DNA from: JACCVL01 sp038232655
GTDB taxonomy: Bacteria > Actinomycetota > Actinomycetes > Propionibacteriales > Nocardioidaceae
Length of the DNA stretch: 8,760 nt
NCBI GenBank assembly: GCA_038232655.1
Contig: JBBSNM010000098.1
Span: 1 to 8,760 of the forward strand
Direction of reading: 5' to 3'
Part shown: one piece after another, positions 7,247 to 8,760 of the stretch
Layout of the letters: the number at the start of each line of letters is the position of its first letter
Numbering within the stretch: the first letter of the stretch is position 1
Made by a program: the position numbers and the translations under genes
The notes under the pieces: generated by a model
Databases searched by the model: none
Seen by the model: only the letters and a program-made list of their open reading frames with translations
Told to the model about the DNA's origin: nothing

Positions 7247-8433
7247 GTCGCACCCTCCCTGTCGGCCGCGATCGCGGTGTCCAGCACCGCCGGCAGCGCC
7301 GCCAGCCAGCCGTCGAGCTGGGCGGTCTCGATGATCAGCGGCGGGGCCGTGCGCAGCACCGACGGGGTGCAGTCGTTGACGACGAAGCCGGCGTCGAGGG
7401 CCGCCCACGACGCCGGGCCGGCGATGTCGTGACGCAGGGAGGTGGCGGTGAGCAGGCCACGTCCGCGCACCGCGGCGATGGCCGGGTGCCCGAGCTGGCG
7501 GAGCCCGCCGGTCAGGTGCTCGCCGGCCTTTGCCACCTGCTCGAGCAGGCCGTCGGACTCGATCGTGGTCAGCACCGCGAGCGCGGCGGCCGCGGCCAGC
7601 GGGTTGCCGCCGAAGGTGCTGCCGTGGTGCCCGGGCTGGAGCAGGTCGGCGGCACCGTCGAGGCCGATGCAGGCACCGATCGGCAGCCCACCGCCGAGCC
7701 CCTTGGCCAGCGTCACCAGGTCGGGGCGCACCGCCTCGGCCGCGTGGGCGAACCACTCCCCCGTGCGCCCGACGCCGGTCTGCACCTCGTCCAGCCACAA
7801 CAGCGTGCCGTGCCGCCGGGTCATGTCCCGGGCCGCCCGCAGGTAGCCCGCCGGTGGGATCACCACGCCGGCCTCCCCCTGGATCGGCTCCAGCACCACC
7901 GCGGCCGTCGTCTCGTCGACGGCGCGCTCAAGCGCGGCTGAATCGCCGTAGGGGACGAACGTGACGTCACCGGGCAGCGGCTCGAACGGCGTGCGGTACG
8001 CGGCTTTCGAGGTGAGCGCCAGCGCGCCCATCGTGCGGCCGTGGAAAGAACCTTCGGCGGCGACCACCGTGGTCCGTCCGGTGCGGCGGGTGAGCTTGAA
8101 GGCAGCCTCGGTGGCCTCGGTGCCGGAGTTGGTGAGGAACACCTTGCCGGTGCCGCCGAGCAGGTCGACCAGCCGCTCGGCGAGCTCGACCTGCGGCCTG
8201 CTGGCGAAGAAGTTCGACACGTGCGCCACGGTGGCGACCTGTGCGCTCACCGCCTCGACGACGGCCGGGTGGGCGTGTCCGAGGGCGTTGGCCGCGATGC
8301 CGGCGAGCAGGTCGAGGTAGCGCCGGCCGTCCTCGTCCCAGACGTGGCAGCCTTCGCCACGCACCAGCACCCGGCGCGGCGGTCCGAAGGTGTTCATCAC
8401 CGCGGCGACGTGCCGCTCGGACAGCGTGCTCAC
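7243..8433 (-). CDS. argD: Acetylornithine aminotransferase
   Basis: ArgD is a PLP-dependent class III aminotransferase. It converts N-acetylglutamate semialdehyde to N-acetylornithine with glutamate as donor, and often also serves the matching step in lysine synthesis. The product has 396 residues, normal for the family. Visible features are NSGTEA (102-107) for the cofactor phosphate, FHGRT (130-134), the LDEVQTG block (214-220) whose Asp contacts the pyridine nitrogen, and the cofactor lysine Lys244 in TLAKGLGGGLPIGA. STFGGNP (272-278) is also conserved. I chose the GTG at 8433 because it includes the conserved SERHVAAVMNTFGPP beginning. It overlaps the argB stop as GTGA and has GGAGG (8438-8442) four bases upstream. 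An internal ATG at residue 13 would cut conserved residues. Confidence 0.96.
   Translation of the reverse strand: MSTLSERHVAAVMNTFGPPRRVLVRGEGCHVWDEDGRRYLDLLAGIAANALGHAHPAVVEAVSAQVATVAHVSNFFASRPQVELAERLVDLLGGTGKVFLTNSGTEATEAAFKLTRRTGRTTVVAAEGSFHGRTMGALALTSKAAYRTPFEPLPGDVTFVPYGDSAALERAVDETTAAVVLEPIQGEAGVVIPPAGYLRAARDMTRRHGTLLWLDEVQTGVGRTGEWFAHAAEAVRPDLVTLAKGLGGGLPIGACIGLDGAADLLQPGHHGSTFGGNPLAAAAALAVLTTIESDGLLEQVAKAGEHLTGGLRQLGHPAIAAVRGRGLLTATSLRHDIAGPASWAALDAGFVVNDCTPSVLRTAPPLIIETAQLDGWLAALPAVLDTAIAADREGAT
7254..7259 (-). promoter_or_regulatory. Ribosome-binding site for argF
   Basis: GGGAGG on the minus strand lies seven bases before the GTG at 7246 and supports that codon as the argF start. 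Confidence 0.7.
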
Positions 8434-8760
8434 GGCGCCTCCGTTGCGGGCTGTTCGGACTCGTCGGGCAGCACCATGGTGCCGATCCCCTCGTCGGTGA
8501 AGATCTCGAGCAGGACGGCGTGCGGCACCCGACCGTCCAGCACGTGCGCCCGCGGCACGCCGCCGCGCACGGCGCGCAGGCACGCGCCCATCTTGGGGAT
8601 CATGCCGGTGGCCAGGTCAGGCAACAGCTCGCCCAGCTCGGCCGCCCGGATCTGGCTGATCACCTCGTCGCTGGCCGGCCAGTCCGCGTAGAGACCCTCG
8701 ACATCGGTGAGCACCACGAGCTTGTCGGCGCCGAGCGCGACCGCGAGGCTGGCGGCGGCG
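8430..8760 (-). CDS. argB: Acetylglutamate kinase, C-terminal part (truncated by window edge)
   Basis: ArgB phosphorylates N-acetylglutamate with ATP, the second step of arginine synthesis and commonly the arginine-feedback-controlled one. Only the last 109 residues or so are present; the start lies beyond the right edge. They begin in AAASLAVALGADKL and continue through the typical LTDVEGLYADWP, then the IPKMGACLRAVRGGVPRAH block, where the lysine is a conserved nucleotide-site residue in the amino acid kinase family. The end, EIFTDEGIGTMVLPDE, is the usual ArgB C-terminus, followed by a short acidic tail. The GTG that could be read as a start at 8717 lies inside conserved sequence and is not the true start. 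The stop overlaps the argD start as GTGA. Confidence 0.95.
   Translation of the reverse strand, partial: AAASLAVALGADKLVVLTDVEGLYADWPASDEVISQIRAAELGELLPDLATGMIPKMGACLRAVRGGVPRAHVLDGRVPHAVLLEIFTDEGIGTMVLPDESEQPATEAP

Overview
The window comes from a high-GC Gram-positive bacterium (Actinomycetota). The partial 16S rRNA has actinobacterial character, the arginine genes lie in the actinobacterial order, and GTG starts and G/C-rich third codon positions are frequent. The family or genus cannot be fixed from this much sequence. A Frankiales- or Geodermatophilales-like lineage is only a guess.

Every recognisable gene is on the minus strand, so biological order runs from the right edge to the left. 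From 8760 down to 2861 lies the distal part of an arginine biosynthesis cluster: argB (C-terminal part only), argD, argF, argR, argG and argH. The usual upstream members argC and argJ would lie beyond the right edge. Each arg gene overlaps the next at its stop/start codons: GTGA, GTGA, ATGA, GTGA, then TGATG. The chain continues past the pathway. A 3-methyladenine DNA glycosylase (mpg type) starts in a GTGA overlap with argH, and tyrS follows 19 bases after mpg. This looks like one long, translationally coupled transcription unit with no internal promoter that I could see.

Positions 415-937 hold no protein gene. They carry the promoter and leader region of an rRNA operon that is also read leftward. 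It includes two good sigma-70-like promoters, a GNRA-loop hairpin followed by a boxA-like antitermination site, several leader hairpins, and then the 5' end of 16S rRNA (about 414 to 1, cut by the left edge).

Functionally, argB and argD make N-acetylornithine. ArgF, ArgG and ArgH convert ornithine through citrulline and argininosuccinate to arginine. ArgR is the arginine-sensing repressor. Mpg repairs alkylated bases and TyrS charges tRNA-Tyr.

I see no mobile element, CRISPR array, phage gene or novel multi-gene system. The window is ordinary core genome. The points worth a second look are small: an altered carbamoyl-phosphate motif in ArgF, a His-rich repeat-encoded tail on ArgR, an E. coli-type ArgG inside the arg operon, a helix-14-like hairpin in the pre-16S leader, and inverted repeats at the rrn promoter and at the 16S 5' processing site.
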